Shown: positions 1 to 12,589 of the stretch, piece after piece
How the letters are laid out: every line of letters begins with the position of its first letter
How positions within the stretch are numbered: the stretch's first letter is position 1
DNA from: Apoda limacodes
Lineage: Eukaryota > Arthropoda > Insecta > Lepidoptera > Limacodidae
NCBI GenBank assembly: GCA_946406115.1
Contig: OX291545.1
Coordinates: forward strand, 29,197,153-29,261,152
Direction of reading: 5' to 3'
DNA length: 64,000 bases
Made by a program: the position numbers and the translations under genes
The notes under the pieces: model-generated
Told to the model about the DNA's origin: nothing
Databases searched by the model: none
The model's input: the letters and a program-made list of their open reading frames with translations, nothing else

Positions 1-284
1 CTCGCCATTGGCAGAGAATTCATCCTCACACCTTAGAAACTAAATCTTCACGTATAGTGCGGTTTCAGAGAAACTTGCTCCGAACGAGCGAACGCTTGGG
101 TTGTGGAATGAGCTCATGCCATGGTTTTCACTAAGGACTACAGTATGGGGTTCTTCAAGAGGTTATTAGATATTTGAAGGGTCGGCAAAGCGCGAATGAT
201 GCCCCAGGTGTTGCAAGCGTCCATAGGCTGCGGTAACCGCTTAGGCGGACCGCAAGCTTGTTTGCCACCGTAGTGGTATAAGAA
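1..284 (+). mobile_element. 3' end of a jockey/CR1-like LINE (family LINE-A), cut by the window edge
   Basis: This is the last part of the reverse-transcriptase ORF plus the 3' UTR of the same LINE family that is nearly complete at 43.1-46.07 kb. Shared landmarks are the stretch encoding a 'TLGLWNEL'-type motif, the 'actaaggactacagtatgggg' block, 'caagcgtccataggctgcgg' and the end 'gccaccgtagtggtata'. The coding part is riddled with stops and shifts. The upstream part lies outside the window, so its true length is unknown. Confidence 0.75.
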
Positions 285-1756
285 AACCTTTCAAATAATG
301 AAAAAATCTGCAAATATCTGTAATGATTCCTGTAATATGAACAAAATTACAAAATGAACTGTCTTTATATTTTAAAACCATAATCGATTCTCAATATAAT
401 TTAAAAATTGACACTAAGAAATTTCCACAAAAGGTCATGCTTTCTGTTGTCATTATGCTAATCTGCTATTAATTATTAACTTGTTATAATAACATTGATA
501 ACTGAACATTAATTTGTATGATTATAATATTACTAGTCCACGTGGAGTTTTGAGAATAAAAGAGAGCTTAAAAAATGGTTTATGATTTTACTTGCAATAA
601 AAAAAGTAAAAAAGTTTTTTTTAAAAACTTGCTTTTCTTAAAACATTAGAATCATATAAAAAATTCAGTCTAACCAAAAATTGTACTAAAAAGTAAAGAA
701 TATTTTTTCAAAATGAATATAATTTTTTTTATATCCATCCATTTTATATTTTATACTTTTTAGTGATAATTTTATTCAATTTTTATAGCTTATCGCCCAA
801 GTTTCATTAGTTGGGTGACGAGAACTTGTAAAACGATATTATGTGCAATATAAATTAGTAATTAAATTTTCACTTAATTATTCACGTTCCATCCTATTGT
901 CCACCTTCAGGGCATTTCCTTTATATGCCAAGAGGTGATAACATCAAAATGAACATCAAATTCGTGATCTGCGACCCTCAAACCCCCGGATACCCATTTT
1001 GAAGATTTTTAATTTTTCACCTCCACCTCTAGGTTGTAACCCTGGTACAACTCTGGGAAGGGGTTGTTGGTCAAAGTAACTGTGGAATATTGTATTGTCA
1101 TCCGAACTTGTAAGTATGCAAAATTTCATCGAAGAGTCATAACAAGAAGTATGTTTAATTAAGCTTGCAAGGTTCCACCACAAGATGGAAGGAAAAAAAA
1201 CGAAGGAAAAAAACGAAAAAGGAAGCATTGTGAGTTAAATAAAAGTAAAATATCGGATTTTAAATTTAATTAAATTTCCATCACCTCCTTTGCCTTTTAG
1301 TGTATTCTAAAAACAGTGAAATACGTCAATTATAATTTTTAACATAAAGGCCAAATACGATTTTTTGTTATTTAACTTCGAAAATGACGAGTTTCCAACC
1401 CTCAATCTTAGGGGATGTATTTTGCAAGATTCTTTTTACCGCTCGTCCTTATAACAGAAACTTTGTGCAAAATTTCAAGTCTCTTGACTCTTGACTTGAT
1501 ATTAAAATTCTCATACAAAACCTTTTTGCCCTCTAGGTTATGATTTGTGTATTACCTTTATTTATAACCTTAAGGCCAAACACCATTTTTTTACACTTTA
1601 TATTCCGTACAAAATTCCAAGCCCTATTTGACGCAATTATGGGATGATTTAATTATCTTAGGCTGTGCGTTAATATATCATTTAGTCACTCAAATTACTC
1701 TTGTTAATAAATATAGATCAAGAAATCTGAAATGACGGCATAACAATTTAGCCTAA
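285..1756. other. AT-rich intergenic stretch, no gene recognised
   Basis: Only short chance ORFs are present. The segment at about 950-1640, with the phrases 'aaggccaaa' and 'ctctaggtt' each occurring twice, looks like an old dispersed repeat, but I cannot assign a family. Confidence 0.5.
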
Positions 1757-2756
1757 TTTTACTTCAGAGCCATTGGATTTTACTTCATTGATTTGAACCT
1801 TCTGCATTCTACTACTCAAATATGAGCGGATAAGCTCAAGAGCCAAATCTGCAATACCATAAAGACTAGTTTCCGTATAAGAGTTTCATGTTGCACGCAG
1901 TCGAATGCCTTTGATAGATCACAGAAGATAGCAATAGCATTTTGTGACTGTTCCCAAGATGCAAATATATGCTGTATAAGGGCAACACCTGCGTCAGTTG
2001 TGGAACGCCCTTTCGTAAAACCAAACTGTTGAGGATGAAGTAATCCATTTAAGTTAAAATGTTTAAGCATCTGATTGAACATAATTTTTTCGAAAATTTT
2101 GCTTAAGGCAGGCAGTATAGAGATAGGTCTAAAATTATTAGGATTATCTTTACTTCCACTTTTAAAAAGTGGTATTATTTTACTATATTTTATTAAGTCT
2201 GGGAATATCCCTTCGTCAACACACTTATTAAATATTATGGCTAAGATTGGTGCTATAATATCAATAATTCCACTAAGGACTTTGACTGATATACCCCATA
2301 GGTCACAATTTTTTTTCTGAGTTTGTAATTTAAATGTCTTTATGATGTCTTCAGAGGTAACATGCTCAAATTTAAAAATAGCCTTGCATTTATTTACATT
2401 ACATTTTAAAAGTAACTCTGATTCTAATGGAGAGGAATTTAATGCATTAGTTGTAATTGTAGGCATTTCAGTAAAATATTTCTCAAAAGCGTTAGCGACA
2501 TCAAGATCTGAATCAATTATTTTTGAATTTACAGTAAGTTAATAATGATTGTCACGCGGTTTAATTTTTCCTGTTTCACTATTTATTACATTCCATGTGG
2601 CCTTTATTTTATTATCAGAATTTTTAATTTTGTTACTTAAATGTATTGATTTTGCAACCCTGCATACTTTTTTAAATATTTTTGAATACATTTTGACATA
2701 GTTGGTGAATGTGGGACTGTGGTTATATTGTTTCATTTCATACAACTCATACAACC
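1757..2756 (-). pseudogene. Fragment of a non-LTR retrotransposon reverse transcriptase
   Basis: Reading on the minus strand from 2754 down, a linker segment (frame 2754-2539) leads after a stop and shift into a 216-residue RT piece (2466-1816). The RT piece carries 'NNFRPISILPALSKIFEKI', 'GFTKGRSTTDAG' and 'IFCDLSKAFDCV', which are RT blocks 1 to 4 with the first catalytic Asp. A further frame-shifted piece runs to about 1757. The catalytic YADD block, the endonuclease and the 3' UTR are missing, so the copy is truncated at both ends. The family is jockey/CR1-like by motif style but distinct from LINE-A. It cannot be active. Confidence 0.8.
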
Positions 2757-2757
2757 T

Positions 2758-3077
2758 AAAAAATGATAAACTCGCGTCAGGTCACGTGTCCTAATCGTGG
2801 AAATTCGTAAGACGGAAACCGTAATGCCACGCCTATTATAATTTTTATTTTTAGTATTCGCGATTATGAGTAGTACAGGGAGGTTGGATATGGAATTTTA
2901 ATTCTATGACAGATTGCGATGTCAAATATACTACGTCAAAAAAGTAAATAAACAAACATTATTATTTCTTGACAATGTCAAAGACATGTCTTGTGACATA
3001 TTTGAGTGTTAAGCGCGAATCGTGTTTAAAGGTTTTCACTTCTGCCGGCACTCCCGGAGTGCAACTCGTTTTTTTTT
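2758..3077 (+). repeat. Dispersed repeat family A, copy 1
   Basis: About 310 bp is almost identical to 56,867-57,178 (one clear mismatch, tttaaagg against tgtaaagg, at about 3027). It is also related in inverse orientation to 4968-5281 and 11,979-12,097. It ends in 'cggcactcccggagtgcaac' followed by poly-T. It encodes no protein and looks like a non-autonomous element. Confidence 0.8.
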
Positions 3078-3100
3078 AATTAAATTACTTTACGTTTATT

Positions 3101-3166
3101 CGTTCGTTTCAGCCTGAAAACGTCCACTGCTGAACGTAGGCCTCCCCCATATGTCTCCGTTTTTTA
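3101..3166 (-). mobile_element. Tiny 3'-terminal fragment of an RTE-type LINE
   Basis: The segment 'cgtttcagcctgaaaacgtccactgctgaacgtaggcctccccc' matches the end of the RTE element at 60,664-60,722 with a few changes. On the minus strand this is the end of the ORF plus the start of the 3' UTR. It lies between a family A repeat and a LINE-A fragment. Confidence 0.65.
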
Positions 3167-3185
3167 ACGTGTTCATAGTAAATTC

Positions 3186-3400
3186 GAATGCTTGGGTTGT
3201 GGAAAAAGCTCCCTGCCAAAGTTTTCTCTAAGGACTACAGTATGGGGTTCTTCACTTCAAGGAAGAAGTTATTGGATTTTTGAATGGTCGGCAACGCGAT
3301 GCCCCTGGTGTTGCCAGCGTCCATAGGCCACGGTGACCGCTTACCATCAGGCGGACCGTGTGCTTCTTTGCCACCTTAGTGGTATAAAAAAAAAAAATAC
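3186..3400 (+). mobile_element. 5'-truncated LINE-A 3' end
   Basis: It shares the 3' end of the LINE at 43.1 kb, including 'aaggactacagtatggggtt', 'gcgtccataggccacgg', 'ccgcttaccatcaggcggacc' and 'gccaccttagtggtata' followed by an A tail. This is typical 5' truncation of a LINE copy. Confidence 0.8.
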
Positions 3401-4967
3401 TAATAATTATTATTGTACCTTCAGCGCGAATTTGTACTTTAACTTTTACTTTCTACAAATATGTATACTTTTTTAGAAGCGTTAAGGGTTTTATGTTTTT
3501 TTTTTAAGTACGTCTATAAATTAATAAATTGATATCAACTACATTTTTATTTTATTCAAATCGATAGTTTGGCTTGTGATCCTAAATATCGCCACTTTAG
3601 GCTACAATATCTTAAATCAGGTTACATTAGGCTACTTAAGCTGTAAAAAATTAAGTAATTATAAAACTTAAGTTGTTGACAACACTGTGGCCGGTAACGT
3701 TTCTACAATTTCTAAATATTTCAGAACTTTGAAGATTCAAAAGTGTTTGTAATCCTAATTTGAATAAGAAAATTTGACTTTTGACTGAGTGTTTCATCTC
3801 AGTGGTGCGCCGATGACAATAAGCCCGGCAAGTTCTCGTTAAAAATCTGTGTTATTGGTCGAGTAAAAAACCTATTTGGTGTTTTATAGCTTATAAGTTA
3901 ATATTGTAATAAATAAATATTATTTTTGTGTCAATTTTTTTTTTTTTGTGTGTTCGTTTATTCATAAGTTATGTTGTCCAAATAAATGTTTTTTTTTTCT
4001 TTTCCTCATGCAATAATACCATACAATATGCATTTTATTCCCGTCCGCTATTGTATACATAAAAAACTAAAAAGCATTCTGTTAAATATTCTACGACAGA
4101 AGGAAAATCAATTTCACCAATCAATATTATTTAATAGCATAATAAAATATAACAGTTATTGGAAGGCTAAGTTGGAGTGGAACCCTTATTTCCCCTGAGC
4201 AATCTCTTACGTAGTTCTGATTCCTTTTGGCTGCCGTAATACACAAAACACTAGTTTTGAAAATCAAAATGAAATATTTTCTTTTATAAAATGTTTGTTT
4301 TCATACAAATATTTGCCACATACATTTTATTATAAAATATGGCAATAAGGTAAAGTGATCAGAAATAAAATTTACATTCTATCGGCCTTTCTGGTTTGAT
4401 CACAACTTTACTACAAAACAAATAACTGCAATGTAAATCAAAATTATCCGTTCCAATGCAAAGTGGAAGCAATTAAGTCGGTCGGGCAGTCCGCAGGAAA
4501 GTTGGTCGTACCTATTCAGCTGTGGGCAGGGTTTCTAGAGGACTTAGTGTCTGTGTTCAACATTTCCTGATATTCAATTAAGTAATTGTGACTATTATGA
4601 GTTTCATGTCGACTAAAATATAACAATACGACCAATTTTTCTATTTATTATGTATAAACAAGGTTTTATTATTTTAAACTAGCCCAACCCAAAGGGAATT
4701 GTTCACTTTGTAGGGTTTTGGCTTATTGACGTGGAAAAATTCTGGAGGCAAAAAAATATTAGGTATTTTACCAGTAAGTATTACAAACCCTTTTGGATGT
4801 CTTTATTGCAATTATTTAGTGTCAAAGCACACATAGTCTCTGTAGTCCTGTAACTGTCTCTCACAAAGGTTTCTACCATGAAACGTTTCCGAAATGTTAA
4901 TAGATATTTCTAGATAACCATAGATGTTAGATACTCACTTCCTAACAGGATAAGATGGGTTCTAGGC
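3401..4967. other. Gene-free AT-rich stretch
   Basis: No gene, RNA or element could be supported. One 70-codon open frame at 3986 has no recognisable motif and looks like chance. Confidence 0.5.
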
Positions 4968-5281
4968 AAAAAAAAACGGGTTGCACTCTGGGAGTGCCGG
5001 CAGAAGTGAAAACATACAAGCTATTTACTTCCCATCACTACGTAGACATATTTATTTATTATAAATAATAATGTTTGTTTATTTACTTTTTTGACGTAAT
5101 ATATTAGACATCTCAATTTGTCATAGAATTAAAATCCCATACCATAATATAAATAAAGGTTACGTGTCCTGACGCGAGTTCTGTCTTACGAATTTTCGAT
5201 CTGGTCACGTGTCCTGACGCGAGTTTAACATTTTTTACCCATCACAAAAGTGCACAACGCCGCTAAAGAAGTTTTCACTTC
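4968..5281 (-). repeat. Dispersed repeat family A, copy 2 (inverse, diverged)
   Basis: Read on the minus strand it starts 'gaagtgaaaacttctttagcggcg' and ends with the 'ggcactcccagagtgcaaccc' block and an A/T run, as in copies 1 and 4. The middle has the 'cgcgtcaggacacgt' motif duplicated. The two ends carry inverted GAAGTGAAAAC / GTTTTCACTTC motifs. Confidence 0.75.
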
Positions 5282-8200
5282 AAAATGCTTTGTTAACCTA
5301 AAACCATTTCATAACAACAATTTAATTACAAAAATATGAAGTGTAATGGGCATTGGAAGAGAGAGCCAAGGCAGACCAGACAGAGAGAAATGAATCCGGA
5401 TTGCTTATAGTATCTGGAACATAAATATTTAGCTAACAAATTGCTTAACCTTATTTTCTAGGCATACCGTTTGTTTTACAATCATGTAATAACATGGTAC
5501 TAGTCATATTTTTGGCAACATATGCTTAACCCTTACATACAATTTATAGTTTAATGACAATATCAATGTTGAATTTGGAAACCTATTAAAATTTCATTGC
5601 TAAATAAAATTCTTTATACTTGTTCTTCTAACTTAACTTCTAGATTTTTTTTATTAGTTCTACTATAAGTGCTGAAACTTTATACACTTAGAACTGTACC
5701 TGAAATTATACCTGCTATAAAAATGAATAACATTTTAAATAAAAAATGATATCTTCCCTCGATGTCATAGGAGATGAAAAAATTTACTTCTTTAGTACAC
5801 CTTTAATTGTGGTATCAGTAATAATCTTAATATTATTAGGATCAGAAATCGATAACTCATTGATATATCAATCTGTCTAGATATGTCAAGACTGCAAAGC
5901 AGAAAAAAAAACATAACACTTTTCTTCTTCGCAGCTGGATAAAATGCAGCACTGGCTTAAAGCAAAACGCCAAATTTTATTGAAAACATTGATAATAATA
6001 ATAAATATAAAGTTTCCTGTATTTATATTCTTATAAAACAAGGTATTATTTTGTTTCCTCTTCACTGTCTACGTACTTAAACCAATCAATTTTCTTGATC
6101 AAGTTATAATACAAAACCTTTATATTATTACATAAACTTTGATAAACTTTGATGAACTAAACGGAAGGAAACTTCATACATAACTACAGTAGAGATCCGG
6201 TTGTAATTGGATCAATGAGCAGTTGATCCGGAATTCCAGATACACAGCCGGTAACCGGTAACGCACAGCCTAACGCCTGCGTAAATAATTAGATAATATT
6301 AGGTTAAGCAGAACCTAAATCAGATCTTTCCCATACATACTTAAGTCTCTAAATATCAACATTTCGTTGCTTAAAATTCGTAATATTGCCCTTTATTGTC
6401 GCAAAGTATGTAATTAAAATAAAATGCCCACCACGATCCATTACAATTCTATAGACGTATACACGTAATAAATGATTCTCAAAGCAAATTCTATAAATAC
6501 TATGCACAATGTACAGCAAAGTAAATAATTTATAAAGTAGAAAAATAACGGCAGCTAAGAGTTTCATAATGTTTTCAATAAATATTATTCAAAATAATAA
6601 AATGTAATAGCCTTTTGGAGAAATTGGATCCGAGATTGAAACTTTATTTCCCTTGAGTCTTGCAGTGTTTACTTTAAGTTGTACCTACTAAAAACAATAT
6701 ATTACATGTAGAATATATTAATTTCTAGTCACATATTTTATTATTCCTGCCTCTTCCGTTGATTTTTCCCACAACAGGGGCACAGGCCTCTCCTTAGAGA
6801 AAGGAGGCTTAAACCATAGCCCACTTGGCCCAATGATTGTTATTCGACCATTCTATACTGACCTCTGAACAGACTTAACGACTAGTGTTGTGAGGAGCTT
6901 AAAGAAACCTATAGGTATATCGTTTCTGATAGACAAATGTTTCAAGGCCATAATCACATCTGTATTAACTAAAACCAATTTAAAATAAGATTTCTTTTGA
7001 TAAGTTGTAGTAAGAAAATTCATATTTACTAAACTGCTAACTGTTTGTATTGGATACAGAAGTTTGCAAACCAAATTAATTTAGCTGCAATGCAAAGCCA
7101 GACTATCCATTTCAAGACAAACTAAAGGCGATTTAACTTGGTACTTTACTCTGTGGGAAAGTTAGTCGTTCTGGTTTGCGGCAGTAATATCTGGAGAGCT
7201 ATTCATCTGTGGTCAACTTATATATTTACCTACTATATTTTTATCTAGCTCGTGCTATCTCTACTGGTTGCGTGTAATTTAGGGCCGTGAGTTATTTTGT
7301 GACACAAGATTATGTTCTAATACTTTCAACCAGTTTCTGTCACGTGATTTAACAAAAAAATCGGTTATGGCTGCTGCCAATTGGCGACTTTGAGCTGCGG
7401 GAACAGCAACTATGTAACGTAGTTGAAATTTACCTTGATCCATTTACAATCACAATTTAAAATGTTGCTAGTCATTTCCATATTGTATCCAATATCTTTA
7501 TTTGATACTAATTACTAATTTGTTATTAATAAGCAAGTCGAAATGAGTGCCTTATTTTTAAACAAACTAAGTTTAACCTGGAAAGTGTTAAATTTATGAC
7601 GTCATCAATTTTAAATATATCTGAAAAACTCTAAGCCAAGGGTGTTCAAACTTGAACTGCTGATTTACCTCAATATTGTTAGACTATGATCGAGATATTA
7701 ATTCTTTATTGTACAAAAAAAACATTACAAAAATTATAATTCTAGAAAAATAGTACAAAGGCTGTACGTATTTCTGCCAGAGATTTCTTCCCGCAAATAT
7801 AAATAATAAGATGTTTTGACCGAAGACGCTCTCACAAGTGAAATATTTCAATAAAGACTGTTTTTCTACTAATATTTGTTAAATTAAAAGATCGTTTCAA
7901 TGTCTTAAAGATCGTATATTTATAACAAGCATACTTAGTTAGTTTTAAGTTATAAGGTTTCAATAGATCAAAAGTAAAATAAACTTATGTCATGTATAAT
8001 TAGAGGTCCGCTTAAACCAATGCGTTCAGCGTGCGTTCACAGTTGCGTGAACAGATTAGTTACTGCACTTGTGATTTTAGGGTTGGGTATAAGCCAAAGG
8101 CTTTTAAAGACGTCTATGGCTTGATCTGACGCTTTTGGTAGAACTTGTCGCCTAAAGCACAAGTGCAGAAAAGCTATGTTTCCACATGTGAGGCGAGCGT

Positions 8201-9761
8201 CAAACGGCGCGGCGCAGCATAAGCGGAAAGCGTTGGACCGTTTCTACGCCTGGCGGCAGACGAGTATTTCATAGCTTGTTTGATGTTAATACTGGGTTGT
8301 TGTTTACGCAATGTTTGACTGTAATTTCGATCCGTTGACAGTATTTTGGTGTCTCTACCTTACCTGTAAAATACATGTATGGTATTAAATAAATAAGACA
8401 TTTTGGGCTAAAATTTCGATTTGAGAATTTCAAGAAATAGCGTTTTCCAGTATTTGCTGTTTAAAAATAACATAATAAAAATACAGATATTCGATCTTGA
8501 TGTTAATAATTGCCAGCTTTAATTTTTTATTTACCCATAAGTATAATTCATTAATCATATAATCTGTTAGTCATCAATGTTTTTAATATATTTGATTAGT
8601 AAAACATTATTAGCAAGTTATAAGAAACTACATTACTTACAGAAAAATAGATTAATATGAATGTTTAGTTATTTTTGGTACACAAATTTTAATTTCAAGA
8701 GGCAAGCAGACATCTTAATGATTTTTGATGGATCCTTTTTTTCTTTCCATTCCAAGATTTTGAAATAAGAAGTCATTTCAAAACTGTAGGCACACCAAAG
8801 ACACTATGGTTTATGGTCATGAGAATGTTTATCAAATAAATTTCGCAGTTTGATGGTGAGTAAAAAAAATTAATTTGAATGTATTAAAGAAGACAATATT
8901 ACAATTTTATATCAAGTATGTATGTAGGTGTACACTTTTATAAATGCAGCAGCAGTGTCCGGTGAACTGAACTATGTATACGGTTTTAATTAAGTTGCAA
9001 TTTGATCATAAATACAGGGCCGTCTACGTTTTCATATTTAGCGCCGGGGAGCGAACCAATTAATCAACAGTTTTTTTTATGGTTAACTACTAATACTCGG
9101 TTTAATTTTGATACTTGAATATCAAAATTATATTAAATATATATTGAAAGTTTGCTATAGCAAGGTTTATATTTCCAAAATGTTTTTTGCCTTTTTCATA
9201 TATTTTCCAAATTTTTCTTATGGAAGCAGACACGTAAAATATTTAAGGACATAATTGGAACATTGATTATAGTAAGGAACTTTAGCAAGCTTTGGTTATA
9301 GTTATACATACATGCATTATAATGTTAAGCTCGTTCGGATTCCCAACGGATCAACTGAACGGCATAATTAGAGCGTTTTTATTTCCCCACGGCTCAACTA
9401 CTAACAATATAAGAGATTAATTCAAAATAAAAACTAACTGACTTAAAGGAGGAGGTTTGTGATTCGTCTGTTATCATACTTCCATACTAATGTTATAAAT
9501 TCGAAAGTGCTGGTGTCTGTCTGTCTATCAATCAGTAAATTTTAAGGTTGCACCAATTGTGATGAATTTAATAGATTACTTAAAAAAAACGGACGACAAC
9601 TGTCGAACTTGAAAGCGCTATATCGCCATCACTATTGATCGTAGACTAGTAGTTTCTCCATAGAAATGATAAATCTAATCAATTTCGTTATTTCGGATGA
9701 CAGCTGTCAAACGAGAAACGGCTATATTTTTGAAAACATTGATCATAGACCAATGGTTTCC
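5282..9761. other. Long AT-rich stretch without recognisable genes
   Basis: Only short frames without motifs (for example 6349-6567 and 6853-7074, both minus). The block at about 6745-6850 ('acaggggcacaggcctctcctt') resembles a widespread moth dispersed repeat. The GC-richer patch at 8170-8270 is unexplained. Confidence 0.45.
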
Positions 9762-9953
9762 TTGGAGTTTTGGCGCGCATCTTAAGAAGGAGTGGTGTTT
9801 TTTTCTGTTTAATTTTTCTATATTCATTTTAGCAGTGTTTAACGAAAACGTGTTAAGAATTGTGCAGCGAAGGCTCATGAATAGCGAATTATGAAGCAAT
9901 AAGCAGGACATGACGCGCAAATTCTGAAGGATGCACACCAAATCTCCCGCCCT
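9762..9953 (+). repeat. Dispersed repeat family B, copy 1
   Basis: It shares 'cttaagaaggagtg', 'gaattgtgcagcgaaggctc', 'aataagcaggacatgacgcg' and 'cacaccaaatctcccgccc' with the inverted copy at 22,486-22,717. Copy 2 is longer internally. It encodes no protein. Confidence 0.75.
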
Positions 9954-11031
9954 ATAAGATAAAACTTGCATATGGCACTTCGCCAAACTTAGATATAAGC
10001 ACGTGACTATAGGGTAAAAGCCGGATACTTGCCGCACTTTTCGAAACAGCTTTATTCTTTTTTAAATATGAACTTGCTGAAAATATTTAGTATGTATCTC
10101 ACAAAATAGGTCTTTTATCTTCTATAAAAGCCAATTTTTGTATACGAAATTAACAATGGTTTTGAGTAAATACTGGTTTATTGCATCTCACAGAAGAGGG
10201 AGTTTAGGCAACTCGGCGGATAGTAGCCTAGCGTCGAAAATGCTTCGGAGGATATTTGCCTTGTGCGGGGAAAGTAAGTAACCTCGGTACGATTTTTATT
10301 TCGGATAGAAATAAATTTATATTAATTAAAGTAATCTTTATTATTTATTTAACATTTTTTTTTAATTTACTGAGATCTTTTATTAAGTACAATATTAAAT
10401 ATTAATTTACATTATTAAATAGTTTAGATAGTTTTAATAGTTTAGATTAGTCACAGTAAATTCGAAAAAAAACAACAAAAAATAAAATCCGTCTTTGCTT
10501 GTTAAGAAATTTTTAGTCACTGTAGGGGCAACTATCCGTGAAAGTAAGTAAGGCGACTATCCATTTTGAAGCGGATACTTGCCCTATTTATTTGCAAAAT
10601 AAATTAAAATATATTTAGCAATAAAACATAATAAGCAAGACTCTGGAGAAATGATATGCTATAATGCGAAATCTGGTCTCCACATCAAAGAAGGAAGGAA
10701 GGAATGGTTTCTTACAGAAATGATATGCACCATGTGCAATCCGCCTTTGGTTGCCTGGTGTTGGTGGGGCTTTGGATGTGTGGAGGTGTGGCGCACGAGT
10801 ACCTACGTGTATGTGTGTATATACATATTTGGATAGATATTGTGTACTTGATGGCTTGGTTCCTGCATGACTGATTGGTAACAGGTGTATATCCGGAAGT
10901 TTCTTGTCACTTCTTCTCCCCTTAGGCTAGTTTCCGAAGTGATGGTAGTTTAAATGATGTGCATTTGTTAACGGGTTGTTGTGTAGGGGCTGGGCCACTT
11001 TTGGGTGTGCGACGTCTGTTTGAATGTGTGT
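9954..11031. other. Gene-free stretch
   Basis: No coding or RNA feature recognised. The 10,650-10,990 part is richer in G and T but has no identifiable domain in any frame. Confidence 0.4.
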
Positions 11032-11506
11032 ATGCATATATATATATATATATATATGCGTTTTTGCGGACCCTGCCGCTATCGGGCGGCCGAACGATGA
11101 TTGAATCTGTATATTTATATATTATTATATGACTGTATGTGTATATATGAATTTTTGTATGTATGTGTATTTTATATTAACTTTAATATGTATATGAATA
11201 CCTATTAAGTTATTAATTTATGTTTGTAAAATGTAAATATGTATGTGTATATATATGTATATGTTCGTCTGCTGTGTAATATTATATGTTATATGAATAT
11301 AGTGCAATCATGCTAGTCTGTCATGCTATCTCAAAGTCTCTGCGGTGGTGGCATGTGTGTCGGATCGTTACGTTCCCTAAAACATGGTTGAGCGAAGCGA
11401 TGGCCGATTCATGTGTCATGCTTGTGAACGGGTGCCGCCTGTGGAGTAATGTATATGTACGTATATGTACGTCTGCTGTGTAATATTATATATGTTATAT
11501 GAATAT
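11032..11506. repeat. Low-complexity TA/TATG tract with a ~203-bp-spaced duplication
   Basis: A pure TA run at 11,036-11,057 is followed by a TATG/TGTA-rich tract. The block containing 'cgtctgctgtgtaatattat' occurs near 11,267 and again near 11,470, embedded in similar TA-rich sequence, which suggests an old duplication about 203 bp apart. Confidence 0.6.
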
Positions 11507-11559
11507 ATTTTTCTCGGGAGTTACTTTAAATCCCGTCACGTTGAAGACTTTTAATGTAT

Positions 11560-11900
11560 CACACTTGACCCTGTCCGACTCGTACTCGATCCTGTCCGAC
11601 TCGCACTTGACCCTTTTTTTCTTTCTCTGAAACCTTCCCCGGCGTTTGCATAACAGCTTACCAAAATTTCCTTAAATCGGTTTACCCTTATTGCGCGACT
11701 CCGACTCGCACTTGATCCTGTCCGACTCGCACTTGACCGTTTTTTCTGTCATAAAAACCTTGCCCTAACACTAACAAACACAACAGAAAAAGAATTAGAT
11801 AAATCGGTCAAGCCGTTCACGCGTGATAGCGTGACCAAGAGTCCGACTCGCACTTGACCCTTTTTCTAACCTTTTAAACCTTGCCTTAACAATAACAAAC
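11560..11900 (+). repeat. Cluster of GACTCGCACTTGACC motifs (moth dispersed repeat)
   Basis: The 15-mer gactcgcacttgacc or a close variant occurs at 11,598-11,612, 11,703-11,717, 11,724-11,738 and 11,845-11,859. Between the copies lies 'aaccttgcc...aacaaacacaac' and 'aaatcggt' text typical of old dispersed elements. The unit spacing is irregular, so this looks like nested or partial copies and not a simple tandem array. Confidence 0.55.
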
Positions 11901-11978
11901 GCAACAAAAAAAGAATTATCAAAACCAAATGCTGTCAGACTAACGAACAGCATTTGATTTTTATATATATATAAAAGA

Positions 11979-12097
11979 TAATAATGTTTGTTTATTTACT
12001 TTTTTGACGTAGTATATTTGACATCTCAATCTATAATATAATTAAATTCCCATATCCAACCTCTCTGTACTACTCATAATCGCCATATACTAAAAAA
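11979..12097 (-). repeat. Dispersed repeat family A, partial copy 3
   Basis: It contains the 'aataatgtttgtttatttac' block with the 'ttttgacgtagtatatttgac' part and the 'ccaacctctctgtactactc' part, in inverse orientation to copies 1 and 4. Both ends of the family are missing. Confidence 0.7.
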
Positions 12098-12130
12098 ACA
12101 CAAACACCGTGCCGAAGTCTGCCGAACTGC

Positions 12131-12586
12131 AGGCCTACAACTGATATCAGTTTCAATCGTAAAATCCTTCGGCGATCGAGAAAAATACTAAATTGGTACT
12201 CTTGAACGTTGTTGTAGCGCTCAATCGAGAACAGAATTTTGGTGGCCAATTTCGCAACTAAAATCCTATACAAATATTAAGAATCGGTACTCTTTAAGCC
12301 ATCGGATCGAGAGTAAAATTAGGTTTGATGATCTATGAAAAGAAATGTCAAAATTCTAAATAAACAAAACAAAACTACCGCTACGAAGATTTAACTTTCA
12401 CTTTAATTTTTATTAGTTTCAGTATTGTTTTTATATGTTGTGATTTGTGATTTCGAAATGTGTGCAATCCCAATTTCAATCCCATCGCAATTTGGTTGAG
12501 GGGTACCGATGGAGATCGAGTTTATGCTTGCCACGAAATTGGATTGAAACTGGATTGGGATTGAAACTGATATCAGTTGTAGGCCT
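12131..12586. repeat. 456-bp segment bounded by perfect 28-bp inverted repeats
   Basis: Arms at 12,131-12,158 and 12,559-12,586 are exact reverse complements (aggcctacaactgatatcag plus 8 more bases). Each arm contains the self-palindrome ACTGATATCAGT. There is no transposase inside. It is a MITE-like or foldback candidate, and I could not define a target duplication. Confidence 0.65.
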
Positions 12587-12589
12587 CCT

